From Amorphochlora amoebiformis (lineage: Eukaryota; Cercozoa; Chlorarachniophyceae), in contig BAAHQB010000386.1 of the NCBI GenBank assembly GCA_054601695.1, positions 1-64,000 of the forward strand: a DNA stretch of 64,000 nucleotides, read 5' to 3'. A model generated the notes under the pieces. It worked only from the letters and a program-made list of their open reading frames with translations. It was not told the origin of the DNA and ran no database searches. Positions 1 to 59,455 of this stretch are shown here, one piece after another (position 1 is the first letter of the stretch; every line of letters starts with the position of its first letter). Position numbers and translations under genes: made by a program.

Positions 1-30
1 CCCGTAACCCTAAACCCTAACCCTAACCCG
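1..30. repeat. Degenerate telomere-type repeat at scaffold edge
   Basis: The first 30 bases are imperfect CCCTAA units, the C-rich strand of a TTAGGG-class telomere. They face outward as expected for a left chromosome end. The array is very short and degenerate, so it may be a subtelomeric remnant and not the true cap. Confidence 0.7.
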
Positions 31-124
31 TTGTGTGTTTTACCATGAGCATATATATGAATACATTACGACCATGTATGTACAAATGCATACGTACAAA
101 TACATACTATACATATTGTACATG

Positions 125-159
<35 letters not shown>

Positions 160-611
160 TGTGTGTGTGTGTGTGTATGTATAATATCATATTTGTATTT
201 ATACATATATATATCTCAAGTGATATATACCTGAAGTCTTTCTCAAATGATATTTTCCGGTGTCTGTCCGGATATGCATGATGTTTGGGTTTTATAGCGG
301 ATTGCAACGTACCCCTAAGCGTCTTTGGGTCTTTTGGTGGATTGCAACGTCTTGAGTAGCTTGTACCCTAAGCGTCTATGGGTACTATGGCGGATTGCAA
401 CGGTGTGAGTAGCTTGTACCATGGCGGATTGCAGCATTGCAGCGTTGTGAGTAGCTTGTACCCTAAGCGTCTTTGGGTCTGTGGAGAATTGCAACGTCGT
501 GAGTCGCTTGTACCCTAAGCGTGTTTGGGTTGTATGGCGGATTGCAGCGTTGTGAGTAGCTTGTACTATGAGCCTATTCGGCCTTCATTCATGGATGTAT
601 ACCTGTCACAT

Positions 612-649
<38 letters not shown>

Positions 650-658
650 TATATATAT

Positions 659-728
<70 letters not shown>

Positions 729-1433
729 TACACATAAACAGTTAGATGAATATGATACATGTATGTAGCCGTAAGTCATCGAGGGAGAGTTCGTAGTATT
801 TGTTTAGAAATATGTCGATTGTTCATTGGATTCCAGCGCGATCTACATGTGATCACTCTAGGTTGTCTTCCAACGGTTTAGACATACTATTCATATCTGT
901 CTCTCTCTCTCCCTCTGGTCATACGGGTACATACGATACAAGGTATGATTATTGATGTCGATTGTTTGTTGAATTCTAGAGTCATCTATAGGCGATCTCT
1001 AGGTTGTCTTGCGAGTGATACCTGATAAAATATCCACGGCATGATGTATCCACGGCATGATGTGTGCTGACGTGCAGAATTCGGATGATAGCGGGTTTGA
1101 GAGGGAGCAGGGGGGGAGGGAGGAGGGATGAGACAGACAGACAGAGGACCTGCATGAGACTGGAAACAGAGACAAAATCCGAGTGCCATCAGAAGGGAAT
1201 GGAACCGAGCGCGAGTACCCATGTTCATTGCATCCACTCACTCGTTTACTTTGTGGTGGTGGGATTCCTTTCGCAATAATTGTGACTGTCGCCCTTGTGT
1301 CACACTTAGTGTCCCGGCGTGACACAAAGCTACATCACGTACATGTACACATCATCAGTTAGCCCGGGAATGGGCCGGGATTGGCCGGGATTCTGGATGG
1401 GATTGGCGATTCAAATTAATTTGAAAGTTCGCA
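31..1433. other. Subtelomeric non-coding region
   Basis: I see no supportable gene here. The stretch holds TA-rich DNA (about 125-160), a repeat array (about 283-575), a (TA)n tract (about 612-725) and ordinary unique sequence from 770 to 1433. The last part is probably the upstream region of the gene that starts at 1434. The short ORFs are interrupted and show no splice continuity. Confidence 0.6.
283..575. repeat. Subtelomeric tandem repeat, unit about 50-60 bp
   Basis: Five to six imperfect copies share the cores GCGGATTGCAACGT, GAGTAGCTTGTACC and CTAAGCGTCTTTGGGT. Copies differ by point changes and small gaps. The position next to the telomeric repeat suggests a subtelomeric satellite. 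Confidence 0.8.
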
Positions 1434-8119
<6,686 letters not shown>

Positions 8120-8269
8120 ATAACGTACTCTCAATAGCAATATTTGTCATCCATTTATCATCCAACAAACAATCCTTTATGCTCACAAAACTCTATATAT
8201 ATATATATATATTATATATGAGTACCGCTGGGTATAATATTAGACAATATCATATCCTGACATTGTGTA

Positions 8270-8354
<85 letters not shown>

Positions 8355-9293
8355 GTATGTGAGTGAGTGTGTGCGTGTGTGTGTATATAGTGATATGTAT
8401 GTATCTAGCGTATACATCATGAAAAACAATATACATAGTGATCTACATGGTTTAATTAGTGAAGTGCGTAACACGTTGCTTGCGAGTATTAATATTGTGA
8501 TACAACCTAAAACTAGTTAACTAGGTTAAATATATTACGTACCAGTGATCACGACGACTAGAACGAATCGGACATGTTATAGTTAAAAAAAAGTATTGAT
8601 CGATACTAGAATTACTAGTATTATAATGACTCATAGTATACGATATATTAACTCCATCGTGCGCTCTAGCTACTCTCTAGACTCTAGTCTCTACTAGCTC
8701 TAGTACGACTGTACGAGTAGTCGAGTACTACGTACGTACGTAAGTGATCATTGATTCATTGGGCCTCGATCAACAGGGATAGTCTAGACTCTAGACTCTA
8801 GACACTAGTAGTCTAGTAGTAGACAGTGATCATATTTACTAATTATTTAGTATAGCGGAATCAACCGGTAATTAACCGGATACACACAGACTAGACAGAC
8901 TGTATATCTACGAGTACTAGATCTAGTATATCTCTCGAGTATCTACCTGCTAGTACCTAGTATATCATATTATGTATGTATGTATGTATGTGTAATTGTG
9001 TATATGTATATATGTGTATGTATATATATATAATATATATATATACTAGATATATACACACATTATAATACATACATAACATGTACATACATATATACAC
9101 ATATATACACATAATACATCCATATAAATACATGTATTATAATGTATACATATACATATACATATACATATATATATATATATCTAAAAATATATTTAAA
9201 TGTATATGATATATCATATATGTATATGTATATGTATGTGTATAACGTATTTGAATCATTATAATATGATATATGAAAATATTTATATACGAT

Positions 9294-9325
<32 letters not shown>

Positions 9326-9389
9326 CTAGATATATATATATATATACAGATCCATACATGAACACATAGAATCTAAGAGTCCTGTCATA

Positions 9390-9429
<40 letters not shown>

Positions 9430-9443
9430 AATCTAGGAATCTA

Positions 9444-9480
<37 letters not shown>

Positions 9481-9660
9481 ATCTACTCGCAGCTTATCTG
9501 GTTATCTCAATCTAGTCAATCTAGTCAATACTATTTGTATCTAAATTGAATTTCAGAAATTAATCAGAATAACAGTGTAATATTTCGATTGAAATTTATT
9601 TTTTGCAACTACAATTTATTAATTAATGTTGACATGAAGTTTTAATATTATTGTACTAAC
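8120..9660. other. CTAG-rich and TA-rich 3' flank between convergent genes
   Basis: I see no gene in this stretch. It contains a (TA)n tract at about 8273-8348, a strongly CTAG-rich tract at about 8510-8960, TA/TGTA repeats at about 8970-9370 and more CTAG-containing sequence to about 9560. It separates the plus-strand secreted-protein gene from the minus-strand membrane-protein gene. It may be the last intron of the former. Confidence 0.6.
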
Positions 9661-9662
9661 AG

Positions 9663-9758
9663 TTTGCAAGGCAAGACGCTTGGACTGAACATCCCCATCC
9701 GTTATTACGTACACTTCTTCAAGTTACTGGGTATCATTTACAGCACCAAGTGGTCCAT

Positions 9759-9762
<4 letters not shown>
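9663..9762 (+). CDS. Plus-strand terminal exon
   Basis: The frame reads KTLGLNIPIRYYVHFFKLL, continuing to end STKWSI and TAG. Its third codon positions are GC-rich, as in the confirmed exons here, whereas the other two frames are not. It is preceded by the acceptor TTTGCAAG. It could be the true last exon of the 1434 gene, because a donor at the gtgaga within its eighth exon joins it in phase 1. Its stop codon shares the palindrome CTAG at 9759-9762 with the stop of the minus-strand gene. Confidence 0.5.
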
Positions 9763-14171
<4,409 letters not shown>

Positions 14172-15201
14172 CTGAAACAATATCATCTAAATAAGAACTA
14201 TATATACCTATGAACACAAGCATATAACTAAACTGCATACATTTTAATAGCCTACATGCAATATATCTTTTACGAATAAAAAAGATGAAGGTTGAACATG
14301 TATAGAGTTGATTACACATATATGCACATCACACCGTCAACACACGGTTAGGACGTGTGGCGTGCTTATGTGGTGACGGCGCAGAGAAATACAACAATGA
14401 TACAGTGGAATCCCAGCGTGAGATTCAAATTGAAATCCGTGAGAGGAGGGAGGGACCTTCCATGGCACGTGGCTTGGAGTAGGCCTACGAGCGAGCTTCG
14501 AGGCCAGCAAAGAGTAAGATCCGTAATAAGTAGTGCTGAAACATGGTGGTGAGACTCGATCGAGGGATGGCGGTTAAATGGGGTTAATTGGCAAGGTACG
14601 GAGGTCGGGTTTGTCGATTTGTGGAATCTTCGCGGGTGTGGACCTTCATGGAACAAGGTTTCCCGAATAGAAGCGAGATCCGCAGAGGGAGGCACAAGAG
14701 TATACAATGCCGCACGCGGAAGTCCAAGCTTGCAACGCGATGGGCGAGCTTTTGGGGGGTCGGGCGAGGTTTCGCGGCTAAGCAGCCTCCTCCATGCGAC
14801 GGTGGCTTGGGTGTTTCTTGGGTGCATCAGCCTTAGAAAAGACGCACAGTGGGCAAAGAGTCCCGAGACGGCCATATTTGGGCGATTTCACACTTTCAGT
14901 TAAAGTCTTAAACCTAGCCTGGTCCGACTGCATGGCTGCCGGTTTCCCTGGCAACGCCCATAAACGCGCATAAGCGCAAACGCACTGTGAACCACACGGA
15001 AGCACACAAAAGCACACAAAACACACAAAAGCACACAAAAAGTACGATAGGGCACCAACAAAGCCACCACCTCCACATATCCGTCCGTTTGTGGTATTGC
15101 TTGGTCGTCAGCCTAAGACAGCAGTCCAGCACACTCTTCGATACCTTTCCAACAACCACAACAACCACGACCACGACCCAATCAACGACACCGACCGACA
15201 T
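14172..15201. promoter_or_regulatory. Divergent intergenic region
   Basis: This stretch lies between the minus-strand membrane-protein gene and the plus-strand coiled-coil gene. It should hold both promoters, and probably a first exon of the membrane-protein gene that I could not place. Open frames exist on both strands (for example about 14366-14875), but I see no phase-consistent exon. No TATA-like element can be argued in such AT-biased DNA. Confidence 0.4.
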
Positions 15202-15625
15202 ATGATCGCCTCTCCGGACAAACTCCCTAGGCCGTCAGGCATGGACAATCGCTACAACTTCCACGACTCAAGAGCAACCAACCCCGGATCGGCGTCGGCG
15301 TCGGCGTCGGCTAAAAACAAGAAGCGGTGGACCCATGTGTCCTCCAAAGTCCAAGCGTACAAACGGAAAGGGCGCAGCAAATCAGTCACAGTCAAAATGT
15401 TCTCTGCTTTCGATACCCACTCCCTCTCGAGGTCGGATAAGGTTAGTGGCTTCGGCCAGGCCCATTCGAGACGTCCACGCACGAGTGGTGGGACCAATGC
15501 TCACAGCACCAGCGTGGGCGTTTTAGCAGACCCTTGGTCTTTCGAGCTCGATGATCCTATTAAAAGTACGCTCGAGGCCGCTAAGATTGTCGAGAAGGAG
15601 CTTGAGATTTCGGTCAGTTACACTC

Positions 15626-15671
<46 letters not shown>

Positions 15672-15765
15672 TTTGCGTGTGTGTTAATTATGGGTTGTAT
15701 ATATATATATATATATATGTATATACATGTATATATATAATATATATGTATATGTAATATCATAC

Positions 15766-15796
<31 letters not shown>

Positions 15797-15811
15797 TGTA
15801 ATTATATTTCC

Positions 15812-15857
<46 letters not shown>

Positions 15858-15871
15858 AATATCTACACAAT

Positions 15872-15913
<42 letters not shown>

Positions 15914-15938
15914 TAAATATCATACATGTACATAATAC

Positions 15939-15970
<32 letters not shown>

Positions 15971-16829
15971 ATATAACATAGAACATAATAAGCGGACGAA
16001 AAATGCGTGATACACATGATAGGAACTCAGGAGAAGGATAAGAGGACTGATTGAAACGCGAGAAGACAACATCAAGAACATCCACATAGAGAAAGAGCAG
16101 TCCAAGAAGCTCAATAGCGAGCTTGAGCGTATGCGGAGCAAGAAAGAGGAACTCGACAAGAGACTAGAGGAGATCACGGCAGAAAACGCGTGGGAAATAC
16201 GAACTGCTCTTCGATACACCTCACGGCTGCGAGATGAGTGTGAAATCCTGGCGTGCAGACTCGAGAAAGAGCAGAGAAAGGCGACCCTATACCACAAGCA
16301 GCTTCGCAAGAACCTCAACGAGATGCACGAGCTCGAAGCCAAGAACGACGTGCTCGAGGACAGGGTGCGCATGCTCGAGAGACAACTGGGCATGGCGCAG
16401 ACGAACATCAAGTCCCTCACCGAAGACGTGCGCCGATATGGACCTGGCCATCACCATCACCATCACTATCGAGACACTCGAGCGGCCAAGAAACTCACTC
16501 TCTCAAAGTCCCCTGCTGCCTCGCGCACGAATTCGTACTCAGGCTCTTTATCCGTGAGCCAAACTCAAAACGCCGCGCACACCTCGAACTTGGAAGACTC
16601 TGGAGACTTATCGCCGAGAACAATCCAGAACCATCCAAACCACAATCACAAAACAAACGCAAACACACGCGCAGAACCACCCGGAGACCCCAGCCACCAA
16701 ATGCAACATACGCTCAACAAGAAACACGAAATCCTCAACAACCAGGAGAAGGCTTGGGCGCACATAGGCACTCCACTGCCCATCCTCGATCCAAAAAAGA
16801 ATCGCAAGAAGGCGGCCACCCGTTACTAG
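15202..16829 (+). CDS. Coiled-coil protein with natural His tract, two exons
   Basis: Exons 15202-15612 and 16023-16829 join in phase 0 (donor gtcagt, acceptor CATGATAG) and encode about 405 residues. The ATG at 15202 is the first in frame. The N-terminal third is basic and Ser/Ala-rich, with an Ala-Ser run from a GCGTCG repeat. The centre, roughly residues 138-275, has heptad-like Leu/Glu/Lys/Arg patterning typical of a long parallel coiled coil. It is followed by [12 protein letters not shown], six consecutive His from a CAC/CAT run. The C-terminal third is polar and Asn/His/Thr-rich and ends [11 protein letters not shown]. No enzyme motif is visible. A cytoskeletal or scaffold role is a guess. 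It converges on the OHCU decarboxylase gene. Confidence 0.75.
15630..15990. repeat. (TA)n-filled intron
   Basis: The single intron of the coiled-coil gene is almost entirely TA dinucleotide with a few TGTG, TACACA and TGTATG islands. It shows the typical composition of introns in this window. Confidence 0.9.
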
Positions 16830-17596
16830 TACTACTACCATGTACTCTACTATGCTGTAGCTAACGGCTATCACCAGTATAGTATGCCCGTCGACCGTCT
16901 ACGGATACCCGGCCCCAGATCTCTAGAGATCTACCAGAGGTACTAGATCTAGAAATAGACTAGAATTTTTATGTAAAGATGTCTCATAATCACTAGAATT
17001 ATCTAGATTATCATGGCATGAATCCAGATATCTCGAATCATCGAATCTCGTTTCTATGACTTGGAATTGAGCTTCTAGATATATAGAAATTTACCAAGGT
17101 CTTCTAAGGTCCAGACAATGCAACTCATCGATTGTTATTCAGTCCGCTTTATTTTTCTATTAATTATATATCGTTAATTATTACATAAAAGTTATAATCC
17201 ATTTGATTAGTACGAAATAATAACTACTATAATAGAACTAGAATAATTTACCTCCAATCTAGTAATAAGTTACTAATAACACAACTAGTAGTCAACTCTA
17301 GTCTACCTAGACTACAAGACTTAGACTGTAATTGTAACCGTACGGTAATAAATTATAATTCTAGGCTAGGAAATACGCATGTACATATATCGTATACATA
17401 TTGAAAGGCCCGAATAAATTTGATCAAGTCGTCGGAATTCAAACTTGCCACAATTGCACGTATTAACAACAGTATCTAGATTATGTATGTCATAACGGTG
17501 GTTGGGCCGTTCAACTTGGATGATACTACAAGTACAAATGTCACACAATACGAGCATAAACCTGATGACAAAGTAGGTTTGGGTGTTTTTGACGGA
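16830..17596. other. CTAG-rich convergent spacer
   Basis: This is the 3' junction between the coiled-coil gene (+) and the OHCU decarboxylase gene (-), with no coding signal. CTAG recurs many times between about 16900 and 17360, often inside TCTAGA or ACTAGT-like contexts. It should hold both polyadenylation regions. Confidence 0.65.
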
Positions 17597-20112
<2,516 letters not shown>

Positions 20113-20750
20113 CTTTCGCCACGCGATAATCCCCGGGAATCCGTGGGAATCCCTGGAAGTCAAACGGGACACGTGTCGAAGTAGTTCTCCGACGCCAGCT
20201 GGCGGAGGCGGTTGCGGGGACTCTAAAAAAATAGAGATATATCGGTACAATCGTGTCAATCTTCGAGACCCTTTGTCGTCCTTCCATGAATCTAAAAGAA
20301 GTGAGGTTGTAAAAGCTGAGGGCGCATACACCATAGGTTACGCGACAGATCCATGAGATTCGCGCGTTTGGGTAGGCTAGGCGTCGCGCTGCTAGCCTTG
20401 ACGATGGCTCAAAATCAAGAAGACCAGACTCACGATCAGGGTGGCAAGGCTCGACGATGGGGATGCCCTCTCAAAGCGGCCAATGCCAATCGGGCCGCAG
20501 CGTTGAGAAAAGCGGACCAACTCGTCGGGAAAGGGTGAAGCATTGAATCTTCTGCAAAGTCTTATGCATTTACTCACCATATTCGATGGCCTTGAGACTA
20601 AAAGGCGGAGTCTTGGAATTGGGATAGGGTTGGGCATCATTTGTTTTGTCGGTTGCCCATGAGGTGGAACGGATATGAAGGCGTGGGTGGCATGTGTGGC
20701 ATGACGGTTGAGACAATGTATTTCCCGATGGTTGCTTAGGGAGCTAACAG
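20113..20750. promoter_or_regulatory. Divergent upstream region
   Basis: This lies between the OHCU decarboxylase start (20112, minus) and the first confident plus-strand exon. An ATG at 20353 opens MRFARLGRLGVALLALTMAQ, which looks like a signal peptide or transit sequence and could start the plus-strand gene. I could not join it in phase to the next exon. Confidence 0.4.
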
Positions 20751-23528
<2,778 letters not shown>

Positions 23529-23548
<20 letters not shown>

Positions 23549-23645
23549 CCCCTAACCCCTTACCGCTAACCCGTCACCCCTGACCTCTAATCCCTAACCC
23601 TAACCCCTAACCAATAATCCCTAACCCCTAATCGTTAACCCGAGG
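23529..23645. repeat. Interstitial telomere-like CCCCTAA array
   Basis: Degenerate CCCTAA/CCCCTAA units with variants (CTAATCC, CCGCTAA, CGTCACC) run about 115 bases. They overlap the predicted last codons of the TPR-like gene. The reverse orientation TTAGGGTTTTC follows at about 23672-23695. Confidence 0.85.
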
Positions 23646-23737
23646 CTTAGCGTTAGCGAGACGATTGGATTAGGGTTTTCATCTAGGGTTTTCACCAAAA
23701 GGGTTCGGCTTTGGGTTTAATTTCTCTCCCCAGCCTT

Positions 23738-24059
23738 CTCTTGTGTGTGTGTGGGTGTGGATGTGGGTGTGGGTGTGGGTGTGGGTATGGACGTGTGTGT
23801 GTGAGTTTGGGTGTATTGGTGTGTGTGGGGGTGTGTGGGTGTGTGTGCGTATGTGTGTGTGTGTGTGTATGTGTGTGTGGGTGTGTGTGTGGGTGTGTGT
23901 GTGTATGTGTGTGTTGGTGTGTGGGTGTGGGTGTGTGGATGTGCTGTGTGTGGGTGTGTGCGTGTGTGGATGTGTGTGTTTGTGTGTGTGTGTGTGGATG
24001 TGTGTGTGTGTGTGTGTGTGTGTGCATATGTGTGTGTGTGTGTATGTATGTGTCTGTGC

Positions 24060-24090
<31 letters not shown>

Positions 24091-24155
24091 TATGTGTGTG
24101 GGTGTGTGTGTGTGTGTGGAAGTGTGTGTGTGTGTGTGTGTGGGTGTGGAATGGG
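23738..24155. repeat. GT-rich array
   Basis: About 400 bases of GTGTGTGTGGGTGTG-type repeats with occasional ATG and GGATG variants. The long Cys/Val and His/Thr ORFs on either strand are artefacts. Confidence 0.95.
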
Positions 24156-24431
24156 TTGCATTTACGAGAGAATTGCTTGGAATGTATGCATTTAGTCGAA
24201 TATTGCTTTGACCGTATGCATTTTTCAGACGAGTTTGCGGGCTGCTTAACGAGGTGTATGCACAAACAAAGGTCAAATCCTTTATGTACAAATACACAAC
24301 CACATATATCATGTATCATTTCGATATGGAATATTGATGTAAATATGCACATATGTGTATAATACGTATATAATATAAATATGCACATAGGAGTATGATA
24401 CGTATATATATATATATATATATATATATTG

Positions 24432-24471
<40 letters not shown>

Positions 24472-24536
24472 AATACATAATATCATGTATACTATAAATG
24501 TAATCAGCATACGTATGTACGCCCTACATAATATAC

Positions 24537-24592
<56 letters not shown>

Positions 24593-24802
24593 ACAATTGT
24601 ACACTAAATGTAACCCTTCCACTCCTCGGGTAAAAAATGCATACATACAATGAAAATCAATTCTCAACCTCTACACTAAATGCATACATACAGTGAAACC
24701 AATTCTGAAGCTCTACACTCAAAGGCACTCTCGACTAACGCCAACGCCAATCACATGAACACCAAAACAACCAAACACACACACACAAACACACATACAA
24801 AC

Positions 24803-24846
<44 letters not shown>

Positions 24847-25007
24847 GCACATATTCACATAAATATATGTAAATATCCATCTACTTTTACACATAGATAT
24901 ACTATATGTTACATAAAGATATAGATATATATATATATGTGTGTGTATGTGTGTGTGTATATATACACTCATATATATATATATATATATAATAACATAT
25001 ATATGAA

Positions 25008-25040
<33 letters not shown>

Positions 25041-25146
25041 CTGTATATAGTGCACGTAAATATATATAAATATATATACCATATACAAAATATATTCGAT
25101 GTATATACATATATATATATATATATAAAATAAATTATATGTCCAG
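24156..25146. other. Non-coding spacer
   Basis: I see no supportable gene. There is unique sequence at 24156-24380, TA runs at about 24400-24470 and 24535-24590, unique sequence at 24600-24800 with a twofold CTACACTAAATGCATACATA motif, then TA/TG-rich DNA to 25130. Unseen 5' exons of the oxygenase gene may lie here. Confidence 0.5.
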
Positions 25147-31009
<5,863 letters not shown>

Positions 31010-31010
<1 letters not shown>

Positions 31011-31150
31011 ATATGTAAATTATTAAGTGCATGATTAAGTTGGGCATGTAAACAGGTCAAAGCACATCATCTTTGGCTTATATGTAAATTATTAAGTGCA
31101 TGATTAAGTTGGGCATGTAAACAGGTCGAAGCACATCATCTTTGGCTTCC
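31010..31150 (+). repeat. 69-bp direct tandem duplication
   Basis: Two nearly identical copies start ATGTAAATTATTAAGTGCAT and contain GTTGGGCATGTAAACAG then GTC(A/G)AAGCACATCATCTT. The AAACAG/GTC junction in each looks like a splice acceptor. If a last oxygenase exon lies here, this would be another acceptor-edge echo. Confidence 0.8.
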
Positions 31151-31310
31151 GCTCACTCAATTCCTCTCATTGCAATAGCCAATAGTCACTCAACAGGCAA
31201 AATGATGCCTAATAGCTAAATTTACTAGACCTAATGCCTACTCACCAACACAACACACACTTTGCCTTCACCTCAACCCTATTATCATTGCTTTATTTCC
31301 TTCAACGCTC

Positions 31311-31355
<45 letters not shown>

Positions 31356-31439
31356 ATAGTATTCATACTATATACATCTATATGTAATATCTATATCGTG
31401 TGCATGTGTGTGCGCGTGTGTGCGTGTATATATACATGC

Positions 31440-31930
31440 ATGTGTAGTCGAATATGATTGATGAGGAACCTAGATGACGTCGAGTCATTCTGTGATTATT
31501 ATAAATGATACGAACACCTTCTGGCATTCTAAACCTAGATGACATCATTCTGTGATTATAAATGATACTAACTACCTGTCTATGACCTAGATGACTCATT
31601 CTGATGACGTCGACTCATTCTGTGATTATAAATGATACTGACTACTTATTTTGACCTATAGATGATGTCGAGCCATTCTGTCATTATAAACCTAGAAGGA
31701 GTCGAAGATGATGTCGAGCCATTCTGTAAACCTAGATGACATATGTCGAGTCATTCTGTGATTATGAATGATACAAACTAGACTAACTACCTATGACCTA
31801 GATCGTCGACTCATTATAAACGTTTCTGTCATTATAAATGATGCTCAGCTTGAACTACCTATGACCTACATGACGTCAAGTCATTCTGTGATTACAAATT
31901 ATGACGTCTGTCATTGTAAATAATGCTAAC
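31440..31930. repeat. Degenerate repeat family, unit about 60 bp
   Basis: Seven to eight diverged copies share CTAGATGACGTCGAGTCATT, CTGTGATTATAAATGATAC and AACTACCTATGACC. Many copies contain GACGTC or TGACGTCA-like palindromes. No coding signal is seen. Confidence 0.8.
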
Positions 31931-31959
31931 TACCTTAGCCGAATACCCTAATTTACTAA

Positions 31960-32062
31960 GCGTCTCAGTAATTCATATAAATATATGTGTGTGCTACAGT
32001 TATACACATGTATGTATGAATATCAATGTATATATATATATACAGTATTACACACATAATAT

Positions 32063-32101
<39 letters not shown>

Positions 32102-32132
32102 ATATATATATTATATGCGGAATATATATATA

Positions 32133-32211
<79 letters not shown>

Positions 32212-32213
32212 TA

Positions 32214-32275
<62 letters not shown>

Positions 32276-32360
32276 TATTTACATATATACATAATATATA
32301 TATCATACGGTGTGTGCGTGTATGTATGTATATGTACATTTATACAATGTATATATACAT

Positions 32361-32455
<95 letters not shown>

Positions 32456-32603
32456 TATATACATATATATATATATATATAGATACATTATACTTAAATA
32501 TACACATATATGTACATACACACATATATACATACATAATGTATACATACATTTATATATTATATATATTACATATATATATATATATATATATATAGTA
32601 TAT

Positions 32604-32644
<41 letters not shown>

Positions 32645-32780
32645 TGTATATGTACATATGTATGTGTGTACATATAGATATATATACATGTGTGTGTAAA
32701 TATATACATATATGTGTGTACAATATCTAGACACTATATATATTATATATATATTTGTTAAACTTCCGTGTACATACATG
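31960..32780. repeat. (TA)n/TACA cluster
   Basis: About 800 bases of TA runs and TACATA repeats, non-coding. Confidence 0.9.
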
Positions 32781-33245
32781 TACATATAAGCCGTTGAGTG
32801 GTATATTCCATCCGAGGTTCAGTACACTCGCCGCCGGGGTATCAAGCTGTTTCTGATTTGCAGGCTAGGACGCATCCAGCTAGCGCTGTCCTAGTATTAG
32901 TATCGGACTTGCACTTATGATAGCGTCACCGTACATGTAATTATGAGCGGTTAGCGGCCTTCCGTGATGAGGTCGGTGTCTCCGTCGTATTATTTTTCCT
33001 TCTGGATTCTAAAATGTTGACGTCTGTAGGACGCTTTCCTTTCGAGTTCGACCAACACGCTGTCGATCTCTTCGAGCCCACCGCCAGTTTTCGCGGCGGA
33101 CAGCGGCGGACAGCGGCGGACAGCGGCGGACAGCCGTCACACAACTCACACCCAAAGTTGTTTGATGGGTTTGACTATCTGGTCAAACACGTTCGTGTCA
33201 CTCAAGCAAGTCACAACTCACACCGCAAATACGTCGACGGGAACC
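32781..33245 (+). promoter_or_regulatory. Upstream region of the DUF4336 gene
   Basis: This unique, non-TA sequence precedes the ATG at 33246. At 33093-33135 it holds a tandem GGCGGACAGC repeat, about four units. It probably contains the promoter and 5' leader. Confidence 0.45.
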
Positions 33246-45260
<12,015 letters not shown>

Positions 45261-45840
45261 CAACTTACAGTATACCTAGTATATTTCTGTTTAATCAGGT
45301 TATAATTAGTCACTAGCCGCCAGCTACTGTACATTATCTAGTATCTACTAGATCTTCTAAGAGTATCTGCAGGTAGTATCTCTATCTGTTCGTACGTGTG
45401 ACTCGTGTCTAGGTGTACTAGATAGAGAGTATCTAGAGTATATCCTAGATATCAATCTTCTAGATGAGTGTTTTTTCAGAGTCAATAACAGAATAAATAG
45501 ATAAGGCTATCATCTAGATCATCTAGTCAGTCTAGTCATTACTGGTATAACCTAGATAACCGTACGATAACTAGCTAGTATTTTCAGAATGAGCTGTATT
45601 CGCAGGATTTCGATTGCAACTAGTGCAAGGACGTCGTTCATAAAAGACGTTCAGGCTAGGTTTAATTGAATCTTGAAATTATGTATAAAACTTGCTTTCG
45701 GCGCCCCAGGCACAACATTTTCTGCAAGATCTAGCTAGCTAAGTTTAGAATTCTCAGACGTTTTAGACCCGAGCAGTAACGAGAAGAGTATGTAACAGAT
45801 TTCCAGCTCAGACGCTACAGGGAGCGAAATCACATTCGAA
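45261..45840. other. CTAG-rich convergent spacer
   Basis: This is the 3' junction between the DUF4336 gene (+) and the DPYD gene (-). It has no coding signal and no (TA)n tract. CTAG is very frequent from about 45276 to 45575 (for example GTACTAGATAGAG, CATCTAGATCATCTAG, ACTAGCTAG). It should include both polyadenylation regions. Confidence 0.7.
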
Positions 45841-51089
<5,249 letters not shown>

Positions 51090-51447
51090 GTTGAATTGAC
51101 GCGCGAGCAGCTTCGGTTATCCGGATCGGGCTTTTGACTTCCCCCCCCCCTTAGGTTGGCTGATGATAGATCTGATAATTTCGGGGAAGTTTTCGAAGAT
51201 TATGTAACAATAATGCAATATCTTATGATATGATATCTGCATATATCCTGCTGATATGCTGAATATCTGGAAGAAATCCTTAAAATAGATCGAGCGAAAA
51301 TACAATTATAAAATAATTTATCGGATTGAAACGTTCAATTAAATTACGTTCTCCAAGAAAGCAAAAGAAAAAGGCGCCTGCTAGGGCTTGTGGTCACATC
51401 CACGAAAGCGGCCACTGCTCCTCGATATCCAGCGGCCGGGTGCTAAT
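51090..51447. promoter_or_regulatory. Bidirectional promoter region
   Basis: Only 358 bases separate the start codons of DPYD (minus, 51089) and the Nudix-like gene (plus, 51448). The gap contains a nine-base C run at about 51140 and AT-rich DNA at 51180-51350, with no TA microsatellite. It must hold both promoters unless leaders overlap. Confidence 0.6.
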
Positions 51448-55115
<3,668 letters not shown>

Positions 55116-55157
55116 GTTTGTGTGTGTAAATGTATATGTATATATACATATATACCA

Positions 55158-55219
<62 letters not shown>

Positions 55220-55249
55220 TCTTATACACGTGGTTATGGAGTTCCTTCT

Positions 55250-55507
55250 AGTATGTTTCTGGTGAAATGCGAATGCGAAGAAGGGTTGCTTGTAACCAAC
55301 GGGTGGTACGCCATATGTCTTCTTGTCATCTTTCCAGTCATATTTCGGAATCCACGGAGCCCAAAACCTCGACTGTGTCACTCGTTCAAAGAGAAAACAG
55401 AGAAATACGCCATATGTCTCGTCGTCCTTCCAGTCAAAAGAGAAAACAGAGAAAGACTTAATTGTAACCCACTGTAGAATGCCATATGTCTTGTCATATG
55501 ACCCAAA
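55250..55507. repeat. Three diverged copies of an ATACGCCATATGTCT element
   Basis: GTACGCCATATGTCTTCTTG with CATCTTTCCAGTCA, TACGCCATATGTCTCGTCG with TCCTTCCAGTCA, and ATGCCATATGTCTTGTCATA recur at about 55308, 55408 and 55479. Two copies contain a CTTTCCAG-like acceptor. On the minus strand the first copy reads [19 protein letters not shown], which looks coding but has no partner exon. The stretch lies between the Nudix-like and DUF6314 genes, so it may be an echo array before an unplaced exon. Confidence 0.6.

Positions 55508-59455
<3,948 letters not shown>

Noticed and set aside
14366-14875. 169-codon minus-strand ORF in the divergent gap
   Set aside because: It shows no domain pattern, has mixed codon use, and no splice link to the membrane-protein exons could be found.
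23679-24478. Long overlapping ORFs of His/Thr or Cys/Val on both strands
   Set aside because: They are translations of GT/CA microsatellites, with no splice continuity or normal composition.
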